DNA of 44,719 nt from an uncultured Alphaproteobacteria bacterium (lineage in GTDB: Bacteria > Pseudomonadota > Alphaproteobacteria > Rhodobacterales > Rhodobacteraceae). The stretch covers positions 1-44,719 of the forward strand of contig CACFXF010000013.1 of assembly GCA_902570265.1 (NCBI GenBank). Direction: 5' to 3'. Below the pieces are notes generated by a model. It had not been told where the DNA came from. It was given only the letters and a program-made list of their open reading frames with translations, and ran no database searches. The position numbers were made by a program, and so were the translations under genes. Shown one piece after another: positions 1 through 8,509 of the stretch (the stretch's first letter is position 1; every line of letters starts with the position of its first letter).

Positions 1-363
1 AAGAGATAAGCAAGCACTTGATAATAGTTCATTAACACAAGTTGTAATTATTAGGGGTAAACCTAAACCACCATATTTTGTATCCCCAGATATCCCAATC
101 CAGCCACCTTCTGCAATAGATTTATATGCCTTAAAAAAACTATTAGGCAAAATAACATTTCCATCTTTTAAAAATGCTGGTTTTATATCTCCATCTCTAT
201 TAATTGGAGAAATTAAATTTTCGGACAACTTTTTTACTTCTTCAAGTATTCCGTCCAAAGTCTCTTCATCAAAAAAACTATTTTCTCGATCTTTAAATAA
301 TTCATTTATTTTAAAGAAATCTTTTATTAAAAATTTAATTTCACTTATAGGAGCTTTATACAA
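1..363 (-). CDS. Acyl-CoA dehydrogenase, N-terminal part (cut by window edge)
   Basis: The 121 codons visible read LYKAPISEIKFLIKDFF at the start and IAEGGWIGISGDTKYGGLGLP near residues 95-115. This matches the N-terminal helical domain of the larger FadE-type acyl-CoA dehydrogenases, which begin with a YxAPxxDxxF motif and carry a GW-x-G-x-x-x-x-x-x-GG-x-G-x-P stretch. These flavoproteins catalyse the first alpha,beta-dehydrogenation step of fatty-acyl-CoA breakdown. The only start that fits is TTG at 363, with AAGG about nine bases upstream. The remaining two thirds (FAD-binding and catalytic Glu regions) lie beyond base 1, so substrate class cannot be judged. It is divergent from the following tsaC/sua5 gene, only about 35 bp away. 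Confidence 0.8.
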   Translation of the reverse strand, partial: MYKAPISEIKFLIKDFFKINELFKDRENSFFDEETLDGILEEVKKLSENLISPINRDGDIKPAFLKDGNVILPNSFFKAYKSIAEGGWIGISGDTKYGGLGLPLIITTCVNELLSSACLSL

Positions 364-398
364 TATGTTTTGCCTTAATAATTAAACGATTAGGGTTG

Positions 399-1423
399 AT
401 GAAACAGTTTAAACTTATATATTTCTCAAAAAAGGAAAAAGTTCAATTGAATATTTCTAAAATAAAAAAAACTGAAATTCTATCAAATGACGATGTTGGA
501 GTTAAAAGAGCCTCCGATATTATAAAATCTGGTGGCTTAGTAGCTTTACCTACAGAAACAGTATATGGACTTGGCGCAGACGCTACAAATCCTAAAGCAA
601 TAGATTTAATTTATAAAACTAAGGGTAGACCTTCCATTAATCCTCTAATTATTCATGTTTTGGATAATAATTATGTTTTCGAAGTAGCTGATAAAAATGA
701 ACTTGCTGAAGATTTGTCATCAAAGTTTTGGCCTGGTCCACTTACTTTGATTTTAAATAAAAAAATAATAGCAAACTAAAAATTGCTAAAAATGCACTTG
801 CAGATTTATCAACAATAGCTGTAAGAGTACCTGCTCACCCAGTTTTTAGAAATCTATTAAAAAAATGTAATTTGCCAATTGCATGTCCTTCTGCAAATTT
901 TTCAGGTAAATTAACTACAACTAGATTTGAAGACGTATTATCATCTTTTTCAGGAATAATTGATGCTATTATCGACGGTGGACCCTGCCCAATTGGAGTG
1001 GAAAGCACAATAATCAAGATAAAAAATCAAAAAATATCTATTTTAAGGCCTGGTAAAATAACAGAGGAAAGATTGAAAGCATGCAATTATTCATTACAAA
1101 AAAAAGAAAATAATAAAAATATAATAGCACCAGGTCAATTAACCTCTCACTATCGTCCAAATACACCATTACGCTTAAATGTAAAAAAACCAAAAAAAAA
1201 TGAATTACTTTTATCATTTGGACCTCTACCAAAAGGTACAAATGGAATTAGTCTATCAGAAGTATTTGATTTAAATGAGGCAGCAATGAACCTTTATAGT
1301 TCTCTTGCTGATTTAGATGAATTAGCATTAATTAATAGTAATGATGCCATAGCTATTAATACTATCCCCAATTCAGGAATTGGAATTGCAATTAATGATA
1401 GACTTAAACGTGCATGTAGCTAA
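399..1423 (+). CDS. tsaC: Threonylcarbamoyl-AMP synthase (TsaC/Sua5), interrupted by a -1 frameshift
   Basis: Makes threonylcarbamoyl-AMP for the t6A37 modification of ANN-decoding tRNAs, normally an essential step. The first part (to 779) has the YrdC core: SGGLVALPTETVYGLGADA, KGRPSINPLIIHV and FWPGPLTLIL. The second part, in another frame, continues without loss: STIAVRVPAHP, PIACPSANFSG, GGPCPIGVESTII, ILRPG, then the Sua5 extension with SHYRPNTPL. The break lies at the run of seven A at 759-765; one extra A would join both halves into a normal product of about 340 residues. The start is uncertain: ATG 399, the adjacent TTG 396, or TTG 447, which has a better spaced AAAGGA. A sequencing or assembly error is the simplest reading; programmed or transcriptional slippage and recent decay are alternatives. 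Confidence 0.85.
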
Positions 1424-1434
1424 ACATGTAAAAA

Positions 1435-2046
1435 TTAAGCTTTTCCACTACTACTTGAAAAAAAAGCATTTTCAATTCCTAGGACTTCTAAAGAAAGATT
1501 ATATTTATCTGAGAACCTATTATTAAAGACTAATTCTGGGTCTGCCTTAGCAACTAACCAGGAATCCTCCATTATTTCTTTCTCTAATTGACCTGGAGAC
1601 CATCCAGCGTAACCAAGCATAAAAAGGCTTGAAACAGGCCCCTTCCCTTTATATACATCAGAAATTGCTTTAGTATCGTTAGTTAAAGAAAAATGTTCAT
1701 TAATTTTTAATGTGGTATTTTTAATTTGGTATTCTTTTGAATGTAATAAGAAACCACTTTTATACTCCACAGGACCACCAAACAAAACTATATTGTTTTT
1801 ATTAGTATCAATTTTTTTTTGAGATTCATTTACTCTAATAATATCACTTAAATAAATACCCTCAATTGGTTTATTTATAATAAACCCCATAGCACCTTTC
1901 TCATTATGAGAAATCAAATAAATTACAGATCTATTAAACCTAGGATCTAAAATATCAGGTGTAGACACTAGAAGAGATCCAGCATAAAAACCATCAATAA
2001 TTTTTGTATGAATAGTATCAGTAAGTTTGCTCTTTTCTTTTGACAT
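1435..2046 (-). CDS. yqgE: YqgE/AlgH family protein (UPF0301)
   Basis: At 203 residues it has the usual length for the YqgE/AlgH family. Recognisable blocks are GSLLVSTPDILDPRFNRSVIYLISHNEKGAMG (about residues 23-54), the FIINKP motif just after it, FGGPV near residue 90, and GYAGWSPGQLEKEI near 145-160. The family is a compact cytoplasmic alpha/beta fold; AlgH was linked to alginate regulation in Pseudomonas, but a general biochemical role is not established. It is convergent with tsaC (11 bp between the ends) and divergent from the DsbD-N-like gene; pairing of these last two genes is frequent in Alphaproteobacteria. Confidence 0.9.
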   Translation of the reverse strand: MSKEKSKLTDTIHTKIIDGFYAGSLLVSTPDILDPRFNRSVIYLISHNEKGAMGFIINKPIEGIYLSDIIRVNESQKKIDTNKNNIVLFGGPVEYKSGFLLHSKEYQIKNTTLKINEHFSLTNDTKAISDVYKGKGPVSSLFMLGYAGWSPGQLEKEIMEDSWLVAKADPELVFNNRFSDKYNLSLEVLGIENAFFSSSSGKA

Positions 2047-2086
2047 TTTATTTTTATAAAAATTAAAACAATACTTAATTTGATAT

Positions 2087-2117
2087 AATTATTTTGAAAT
2101 TAAATTTCAAAATAATT
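2087..2117. promoter_or_regulatory. 31-bp perfect palindrome in the yqgE/dsbD-like divergent promoter region
   Basis: Left arm AATTATTTTGAAATT (2087-2101), a single central A, and right arm AATTTCAAAATAATT (2103-2117) match perfectly over 15 bp. It sits between two divergent genes, 41 bp upstream of the yqgE start and 25 bp upstream of the dsbD-like start. A plus-strand TATAAT (2084-2089) overlaps its left edge, so a protein bound here would compete with RNA polymerase. There is no T run for a terminator, and neither gene reads towards it. The binding factor is unknown. Confidence 0.45.
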
Positions 2118-2142
2118 TATAAAATAAATAGGATATATCAAG

Positions 2143-2997
2143 ATGCGTACTAATTATACTCGGTTTATGTTTTTACCAAAAACAAATGTGATCTTCTTTT
2201 TGCTTTTTACAGTTATTTCTATCCTTTTAGCTCCAGATGTATATGGAAATCAAAAATATAATAGCTTTAAAAATGATTATGTTGAGATTTCTTTTATTAA
2301 TGCGTGGGAGACAAAACAAGGAAACTTATTTGCATTATATATAAAAATGAAAGAAAAATGGAAAACATATTGGCGAAATCCAGGTGAATCTGGCTTTGCT
2401 CCTGAGTTAAAATTATTAAGCGACAAAAACTTAAAAAAAATAAAAATATATTGGCCAACCCCAAAAATTTTTTATGAAAGCGAAACCATTATAAATGGGT
2501 ATAAGAAAGATTTAATACTACCCATACTTTTTTTAAAAAACAAAAATGAAAGTCAAGTAGAGTTCGAGATTGAATTAACAATTGGTTTTTGTGAAGATAT
2601 ATGTATACCAGTAAAATTATTGTTAAACAGTAAAGATGCTTTTAAATCGTCAGAAAAAATGAATAAAATGATTTCACACTCTTTAGAAAATAACCCCAAA
2701 GAGCTTTTATCCTCAAAAAAATTAGTTTCTTGTGATATTAAAAAAATTGGAAATAAGATGACAATTATTTCTAAATTTGATAATAATTTCTTTTCAAAAA
2801 AAAAATATATTGATCACTTAATATTAGAATATAATGATGATCAAGTTTGGTTTTCAGAAACTAAAAAGTTAAGCAATAAAGATTATATTGCTCAAATTAA
2901 GTCAATCGAAGAAGAAAATTTTTTACTAAATAAGAGTAAGATTAAATATACAATAATCACAAAGAGTGGTGGTTTTCAAATAAATGGTTGCAATTAA
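2143..2997 (+). CDS. Periplasmic DsbD N-terminal-domain-like protein
   Basis: A 284-residue exported protein. Residues about 9-35 form a signal peptide (hydrophobic FFLLFTVISILLA, then VYGNQ). The mature part has the fold signature of the N-terminal (alpha) domain of DsbD/ScsB thiol reductases: WKTYWRNPGESGFAPEL near residues 73-90 and GFCEDICIP near 150, where the two cysteines are spaced CxxxC. The membrane-electron-transfer domain and the C-terminal thioredoxin domain of full DsbD are absent, so it must get electrons from a partner or serve another role. Two more Cys lie near residue 196 and at the penultimate position. Its end is convergent with the RND transporter gene, 8 bp apart. Confidence 0.75.
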   Translation: MRTNYTRFMFLPKTNVIFFLLFTVISILLAPDVYGNQKYNSFKNDYVEISFINAWETKQGNLFALYIKMKEKWKTYWRNPGESGFAPELKLLSDKNLKKIKIYWPTPKIFYESETIINGYKKDLILPILFLKNKNESQVEFEIELTIGFCEDICIPVKLLLNSKDAFKSSEKMNKMISHSLENNPKELLSSKKLVSCDIKKIGNKMTIISKFDNNFFSKKKYIDHLILEYNDDQVWFSETKKLSNKDYIAQIKSIEEENFLLNKSKIKYTIITKSGGFQINGCN

Positions 2998-3005
2998 AAT
3001 TACAA

Positions 3006-6000
3006 TTAACGGATTTTTTTGTTTAACACTTTGGAAGGAAATAAAAAAATTATAATACATGTTAAAATGACTAATAATAAGGGTATATATAAAAGGTAAT
3101 TAGAAGTTTGAAAATTAAAAAAATCAAAACTAATGCCTGTAAAAAATGAAACCACTAAGAAGAATATAAAAGAAAATAAAAATAAAGAAATTGAATAAAC
3201 CATTTTGATAAGAATAGACGTTTTCTTTGTTAAAAAAATTCTTTTAAAAGACCTAACCAGATCAGCAAAGTCTCTTTGAATCAATAGTATCGATGGAACT
3301 AGAAAAAGTACAATCAACATACCAAAACCTAGACCATATACCAATGTAACAATAGTAGGTTTTAAAAATTGAGCATCTTTAGATGTCTCAAAAAGGAGTG
3401 GCGTTAAACCTAAAACAGTAGTTAAGGTTGTTAGCAAAACTGGCCTGAGTCTATCACATATAGCATCAACTATCGCAGGTTTAAGCCCCCTATTTTTTGA
3501 ATATTCATCTATAGTTGAAACTAAAACAATGGAATCATTGATTATTATACCTGTCATACCAATCAAACCAATAATCGAAAACATAGATAAATTAATTCCC
3601 CATAAATAGTGACCCCAAAGGGTACCAATTAGACCAAACGGAATAATTGACATAACAACTATCGGACGCGCCCAGCTTGCAAATACCCATGCTAAGGCTA
3701 AATATATACCGATTAAGCATAGTAGAAATCCAATTAATGCATCATTTAAAAATTCTCTTTCTTGTTTAAATAAACCACTTAAATTAATATCTATACCATA
3801 CCTCTCCTTTACATCAGGAAGTATTTTTGATTTTATTAATTCCGTAATCTCGATTGCACGAGCTGAATTGTCTTCTGAAATTTCTCCAGTAATAGAAATT
3901 TTTCGCAATCCATTTTCTCTTGAAACAGATGAAAAACCAAATTTAGATATTACAGAAACAATATCTGAGAGTCTAACATATTCACCTTGTGGACTAACTA
4001 GATTTACTTTTTCTAGAAAATCTGATTTTATCTCATCTTCTGGTAACTCTATAATTATTTTTGAGGAGCGATTTCGAAAAGGAAAACTAACGGCTTCAAT
4101 ACCATTAAGCTGTTGGTAAAGTTGTTTGCCAACATTATCTATGTCAAAACCTAAAGCTACACCTCTAGCAGTCAATTGTAAGATAAGCTCATTTTTGTCA
4201 TAAGATTGTGTGTCTTCTAATCCTGTGATTTCAGGAAAGTTAATTATCTGATTTTGGAAATAGATTGATGCATTTTTTAGATTTTCAACATCAAAACCTA
4301 GTAAATCAATTGAGAGGCTGTCACCTCCTGGTCCAGATGTCCAGTTTCTAAAGCTTAACGTTTCCAATAAAGGGTGTCTGATAATTTCATCCTGTATCCT
4401 ACCTAATAAAGCATAAGATGAATAAGGTCTCAAATCAGCATCAATAAGTTCTACTGAAACAGCACCTAACATTTCAGGATCCTTATTTTTAGCTCCGGAA
4501 ATACCTCTACCTGAGTTACCTCCAAGCTGGCTAATAGAAAATTTTAAAGGATTTTGACCATACTGTTTTTCATATTCTAAAGAGACTGCATTTAATGCTC
4601 TTACCATTTCATCAAGCATTTCCTTAGTGTCTGATCTGCTAGACCCAGGTAACATTGCAATATTACCAGTAAATCCTCCTCTCTCAGGCGCGTCAAAGAA
4701 CCTCCACTTTACTTCACCTGATATCAAGAGAACCGTACTTATTAAAAATAGGAATATTGATATACTTAAAACAGGATAGCGTAATTTCATTACGTATTTT
4801 GTAAAAGGTCGAAATAAACTTTCTCGAAAAATTCTAAATCCTATATTAAATTTATCTGATGGCCAATCGTACCATTTCTTCTTAGAAACCTTCTGTCTAA
4901 GTGCATGGGCCATATGATTGGGTAATACTAAAAAACATTCTAAAAGTGAGGCTATTAAAACTGCAATTACTGTAAATGGGATATCTGCTATTAAACTACC
5001 AAATCGACCACCAACAGCAACTAAACCTGCAAAAGCTATTACGGTCGTAATGGTTGCGGTAAAAACAGGTAATGCCATTCTAGTAGCACCACGCTCTGCT
5101 GCCTCTTCAGGATTTTCTCCTAATCTTCTTAATCTAAAATCTGCATGCTCCCCAACAACAATTGCATCATCCACTACAATACCTAAGCAAATAATTAACG
5201 CAAAAAGAGAAATCATGTTTATAGTTAGTCCAGATATATACATTATACCAATTGCGGCAAATAGAGCAGCTGGGATACCAGCGGCCACCCAAAATGCTGT
5301 TCTTGCACTAAGAAAAACAAACAAAAGAATTAGGACTAAAGTTAAACCCTGTAAACCATTACGTAATAAAATTTCAAGGCGATTTGAAATAGCATCTGCT
5401 CTGGTTTTTGAAAGAACTACCTCCACCCCATTGGGAAGGGAATTTTCAAATTCCTCTGTTATTTTTTCAACATTTCTTTGAATTTCTATAGCATCATCTT
5501 GGGCAAATCGATCAATCCTTACTACAATTGCTTTATTCCCATTAGAAAAATATTCTCGGTTTTGGGAAATATTATCGAAATAAATATCAGATATGTCCCT
5601 TAAAAATACCTCTTTCTGTGAGTTTGGTAACCTTATTACAATATTTCCAATATCTTCAATTGACCTCTTGGAAAATCCACTCCTCACCCTATTTGAATTT
5701 CCTACTTCACCAGAAGGATCAATATCCACTTCTGACGCAATAACTTTTGCCAAGTGATTTAAGGGTAATTTATATTGAACCAAATTTATTGATGGAACAC
5801 TAACTTTAATAATAGGAGCACTAACACCCATAATTTGAGTATTACTGATTCCTTCTCTATATAGTTTACTGACATATTCATCAGCTAAAATAGCTAATTG
5901 TTCAAGCTCTAGAGGTCCTGAAATTACAACGTCAGAAACTCTATCACTCCAAGATATTTTTTTCATAGTTGGTATTTCAGAAGCTTCAGGTAGATTTTGA

Positions 6001-6371
6001 ACGGAATCTAAAGCTGTTTGTACTTCCTCTTTTGCCTTCGACATATCAGTGCCAGGCTTAAAATCAAGGTAAATTCTAGCATTACCTTCAGTAGAAGAGG
6101 AAATAATTTGTTCAACACTATCTATTCCAAGTAATGGAGCCTCTAATAGAGATACAACTCCATCATCAATTTCTTCAGGACCAGCACCAGCCCACTTTAC
6201 TCCAATATTTATCTTTTCTATTGCAACATCAGGAAAAAATTGGGACCTTATGTTATTAATTGCAAATAACCCAAAAACTATCATCAAAACAAATATTAAG
6301 TTTGCAGCAGTATTATGCCTAGCAAAGTAACTTATATATTTAGAAGAAATTGATTTTTTTAAAACTTCCAT
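3006..6371 (-). CDS. RND-family efflux transporter permease (HAE1/AcrB-like)
   Basis: A 1121-residue inner-membrane proton antiporter of a tripartite pump. The N-terminal TM1 (AANLIFVLMIVFGLF) is followed by the porter domain start RSQFFPDVAIEKINI. The TM4 proton-relay pair is present in GIVVDDAIVV (about residues 395-405), equivalent to AcrB D407/D408. The second repeat contains the matching segment GLIGMTGIIINDSIVLV. Beyond the usual 12 helices there is a C-terminal extension of about 70 residues with two more hydrophobic stretches (SISLFLFSFIFFLVVSF and YIPLLLVILTCIIIFLF). The start overlaps the adaptor stop by one base (TAATG), so the two are translationally coupled. Substrate cannot be told; no outer-membrane channel gene is adjacent. 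Confidence 0.93.
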   Translation of the reverse strand: MEVLKKSISSKYISYFARHNTAANLIFVLMIVFGLFAINNIRSQFFPDVAIEKINIGVKWAGAGPEEIDDGVVSLLEAPLLGIDSVEQIISSSTEGNARIYLDFKPGTDMSKAKEEVQTALDSVQNLPEASEIPTMKKISWSDRVSDVVISGPLELEQLAILADEYVSKLYREGISNTQIMGVSAPIIKVSVPSINLVQYKLPLNHLAKVIASEVDIDPSGEVGNSNRVRSGFSKRSIEDIGNIVIRLPNSQKEVFLRDISDIYFDNISQNREYFSNGNKAIVVRIDRFAQDDAIEIQRNVEKITEEFENSLPNGVEVVLSKTRADAISNRLEILLRNGLQGLTLVLILLFVFLSARTAFWVAAGIPAALFAAIGIMYISGLTINMISLFALIICLGIVVDDAIVVGEHADFRLRRLGENPEEAAERGATRMALPVFTATITTVIAFAGLVAVGGRFGSLIADIPFTVIAVLIASLLECFLVLPNHMAHALRQKVSKKKWYDWPSDKFNIGFRIFRESLFRPFTKYVMKLRYPVLSISIFLFLISTVLLISGEVKWRFFDAPERGGFTGNIAMLPGSSRSDTKEMLDEMVRALNAVSLEYEKQYGQNPLKFSISQLGGNSGRGISGAKNKDPEMLGAVSVELIDADLRPYSSYALLGRIQDEIIRHPLLETLSFRNWTSGPGGDSLSIDLLGFDVENLKNASIYFQNQIINFPEITGLEDTQSYDKNELILQLTARGVALGFDIDNVGKQLYQQLNGIEAVSFPFRNRSSKIIIELPEDEIKSDFLEKVNLVSPQGEYVRLSDIVSVISKFGFSSVSRENGLRKISITGEISEDNSARAIEITELIKSKILPDVKERYGIDINLSGLFKQEREFLNDALIGFLLCLIGIYLALAWVFASWARPIVVMSIIPFGLIGTLWGHYLWGINLSMFSIIGLIGMTGIIINDSIVLVSTIDEYSKNRGLKPAIVDAICDRLRPVLLTTLTTVLGLTPLLFETSKDAQFLKPTIVTLVYGLGFGMLIVLFLVPSILLIQRDFADLVRSFKRIFLTKKTSILIKMVYSISLFLFSFIFFLVVSFFTGISFDFFNFQTSNYLLYIPLLLVILTCIIIFLFPSKVLNKKIR

Positions 6372-7852
6372 TAGTTACTGCCCATATTTTTTTCTAACCT
6401 TTTTAAAGTTTTAGCTTTCATTTTTCCACTATTGATTTCTTCATATAATCGATCTTTTACACTCTTAGGCATACGATCCATATTATCTAAGAATTTTATA
6501 AGTTTCTTTTGTTTTTCAGGGCTTATTGTCACTAAATCATTATTATTAGATAAACTTTTGGAATTGGAAATTTCTCTATCTTTTTTTCTTAAAGGTTTTA
6601 TTTTTAAACCATTTCCTAACTGTGGAGATCTTTGCATCACATACTCTTTGTCAATTGGAGCACCAGATACAATTACTTTATCTCCTTGCCTGCGTAGAAT
6701 ATTCACTACTAACTCTTTTAATCTATTTTCGTCTTCAAGTATGAAAATCTTTCCATCAATAGTCACAGCTGTAGAGGGCAAAACTGTAACATTTTCAAGT
6801 GAGGGTTCCTGTATTTCAAGGACAACAAAATCACCAGGTCTTAATGTTTTATTTTCACCAAGGTTTATAGAAGCAAATAACTTTCTTCCACTACCAATAT
6901 TAATAATTTCAGGATTTATACGTTCTATTTTTCCACTAAAAGGAATATCTTTATCAGATAACTTTAAATAAGCGGTAATATCTAAATTTAACAACTTTCC
7001 ATCTTTATCAATTACCCTAGCAAATTCATTAGCAGATAAATTGAATTTTACCTCTAATGAATTTGGATCTACTAAAGTCCCTAATTTTTCATTTTTATTA
7101 ATAACACTGCCTGGTAGTATATTTACAGAAGAAATTATTCCATTAAAAGGTGCTTTAAATTCAGTTTCATCTAAATTTCTTTTAGCTTTATCTATAGAAA
7201 TAGACCTCCTTTTCAACTGAATTTGAAGTTTTTCAATTGAATTTTTAGAAGACTTAACTAAGTTTTGCTTATTTAAAAATTGTTGCTTGGATGATGAATA
7301 GGCTAGCTGCGTATTTTCTAATTGAGTACTAGTAATTAATCCTGATGCAGCTAATTCGGCTTGCCTATCTAAGGCATTTTTTCTCAATTTAAGTTGTGAT
7401 TCAGAAACCTCAAATTCCATATTCGCGAATTCTAATCTTGAAATTGCTTCTGATAATTGTGCTTTAGTATCTTCTAAATCAATTTCAGCTATTTCTAATT
7501 CGTTAAAAAAGTCTTTTTGATTTAATCTAAATAAAATATCTCCCGATTTTACATAACCACCTTCAACAAACTTTTCTGATACATAATCTAATCTTCCAGA
7601 AACTAAAGGTCGAATTTCTAACATACGTTTAGAATATATTTCACCATATGAGGATATTTTAGGTCTAGCCGTTTGATTCTCTAAAGTTTCAACGTTTACT
7701 GCAAAGACTCTTTCTTTTTGAAAACGTCTATTATCTGATTTTTCAGAACGCTTTTTTAAGGCATCAAATAAAACGAAGGATCCAAAAATTAAAAAACCTA
7801 AAGTGATGCTTAGTATTATCAAGCCTAAGAAGCTTCTTAATAAAAATCTCAT
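6371..7852 (-). CDS. RND efflux periplasmic adaptor (membrane fusion protein)
   Basis: A 493-residue adaptor linking the downstream RND permease to an outer-membrane channel. It has one N-terminal membrane anchor (SFLGLIILSITLGFLIFGSF), no lipobox, a biotinyl-lipoyl half near LEIRPLVSGRLDYVSEKFVEGGYVKSGD (residues about 83-110), a long coiled-coil hairpin rich in Glu/Lys/Gln (about 115-225), the second lipoyl half FKAPFNGIISSVNILPGSVI, and beta-barrel segments up to about residue 390. After that a charged tail of roughly 80 residues (SPEKQKKLIKFLDNMDRMP onward) is unusual for the family. It is the first gene of a two-gene unit; the preceding moaB ends 114 bp upstream. Confidence 0.92.
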   Translation of the reverse strand: MRFLLRSFLGLIILSITLGFLIFGSFVLFDALKKRSEKSDNRRFQKERVFAVNVETLENQTARPKISSYGEIYSKRMLEIRPLVSGRLDYVSEKFVEGGYVKSGDILFRLNQKDFFNELEIAEIDLEDTKAQLSEAISRLEFANMEFEVSESQLKLRKNALDRQAELAASGLITSTQLENTQLAYSSSKQQFLNKQNLVKSSKNSIEKLQIQLKRRSISIDKAKRNLDETEFKAPFNGIISSVNILPGSVINKNEKLGTLVDPNSLEVKFNLSANEFARVIDKDGKLLNLDITAYLKLSDKDIPFSGKIERINPEIINIGSGRKLFASINLGENKTLRPGDFVVLEIQEPSLENVTVLPSTAVTIDGKIFILEDENRLKELVVNILRRQGDKVIVSGAPIDKEYVMQRSPQLGNGLKIKPLRKKDREISNSKSLSNNNDLVTISPEKQKKLIKFLDNMDRMPKSVKDRLYEEINSGKMKAKTLKRLEKNMGSN

Positions 7853-7905
7853 TACCTACACAATTAAAAAATTAGAATCTTCGATAATAAATAGATTTTT
7901 AAATA

Positions 7906-7925
7906 AATTAATCAAGTGATTAATT
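7906..7925. terminator. Possible weak terminator or inverted repeat after moaB
   Basis: AATTAATCA, a two-base AG centre and TGATTAATT form a 9-bp perfect inverted repeat between the moaB stop and the adaptor start. Read on the minus strand it is followed by TATTT. A larger imperfect frame surrounds it: AAATAGATTTT at 7889-7899 and its complement at 7944-7954. The stem is almost all A/T, so it would be a weak terminator at best; it might equally be an operator for the efflux pair. Confidence 0.25.
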
Positions 7926-7966
7926 AACATTTCGAATCTATTTAAAATCTATTTTTTAAAGAGAAA

Positions 7967-8509
7967 TTATTTTCTTCTTTTATGTTCCTCTAACCTAGGT
8001 AAAATCTCAACAAAATTGCACGGTAAATTTCTATAATCAAACTGTTTGCATAATATTTTATCCCAAGCATCCTTGCATGCTGAAGGTGAACCAGGTAATG
8101 CAAAGAGAAACTTACCAGATACAACTCCAGCACAAGCTCTACTTTGTATAGCTGACATTCCAATTGTTTCCATAGACACTTTGGTAAAAAGAATTTCAAA
8201 AGCATTTATCCTTTTTTCATAAAGTTCACTATGAGCTTCGACGGTCACATCTCTTCCCGTGAGACCGGTACCCCCTGTAGATATTATTACATCAAGATTT
8301 TTTTTTAAAATCCATTTTTTTAATACTTTTTTTATGGATACTTTATCATCTTTCACAATGTCTCTTGAGATAATATAATGACCAGAATTTAGAACTCTTT
8401 CCTGTAAAATATCACCTGACTTATCATTAGAAAATATTCTACTATCCGAAACTGTCAGAATACCAAAACCCATTGGGATGAAATGTCTTTCTTTGCTTTT
8501 AATGTTCAT
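7967..8509 (-). CDS. moaB: Molybdenum cofactor biosynthesis protein MoaB
   Basis: MoaB/MogA-fold protein of 180 residues that adenylylates or otherwise handles molybdopterin before molybdenum insertion. Diagnostic motifs are ILTVSDSR (residues 17-24), the nucleotide-loop DVIISTGGTGLTGRD (about 75-89), TVEAH shortly after, SRACAGVVSGKFLFALPGSPSACKDAW (about 123-149), and the closing ILPRLEEHKRRK. The start overlaps the end of the upstream UDG-like gene by 11 bp. Together with moaD and moaE elsewhere in the window it indicates that this organism makes a molybdenum cofactor, although no molybdoenzyme is present here. Confidence 0.93.
   Translation of the reverse strand: MNIKSKERHFIPMGFGILTVSDSRIFSNDKSGDILQERVLNSGHYIISRDIVKDDKVSIKKVLKKWILKKNLDVIISTGGTGLTGRDVTVEAHSELYEKRINAFEILFTKVSMETIGMSAIQSRACAGVVSGKFLFALPGSPSACKDAWDKILCKQFDYRNLPCNFVEILPRLEEHKRRK

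Noticed and set aside
872-1423. Second half of tsaC as a separate gene
   Set aside because: It has no start signal and directly continues the domain of the first half in another frame.
4918-5481. Open frame of 187 codons on the plus strand inside the RND permease gene
   Set aside because: It is the antisense shadow of a strongly conserved transporter segment and has no family motif or ribosome site.
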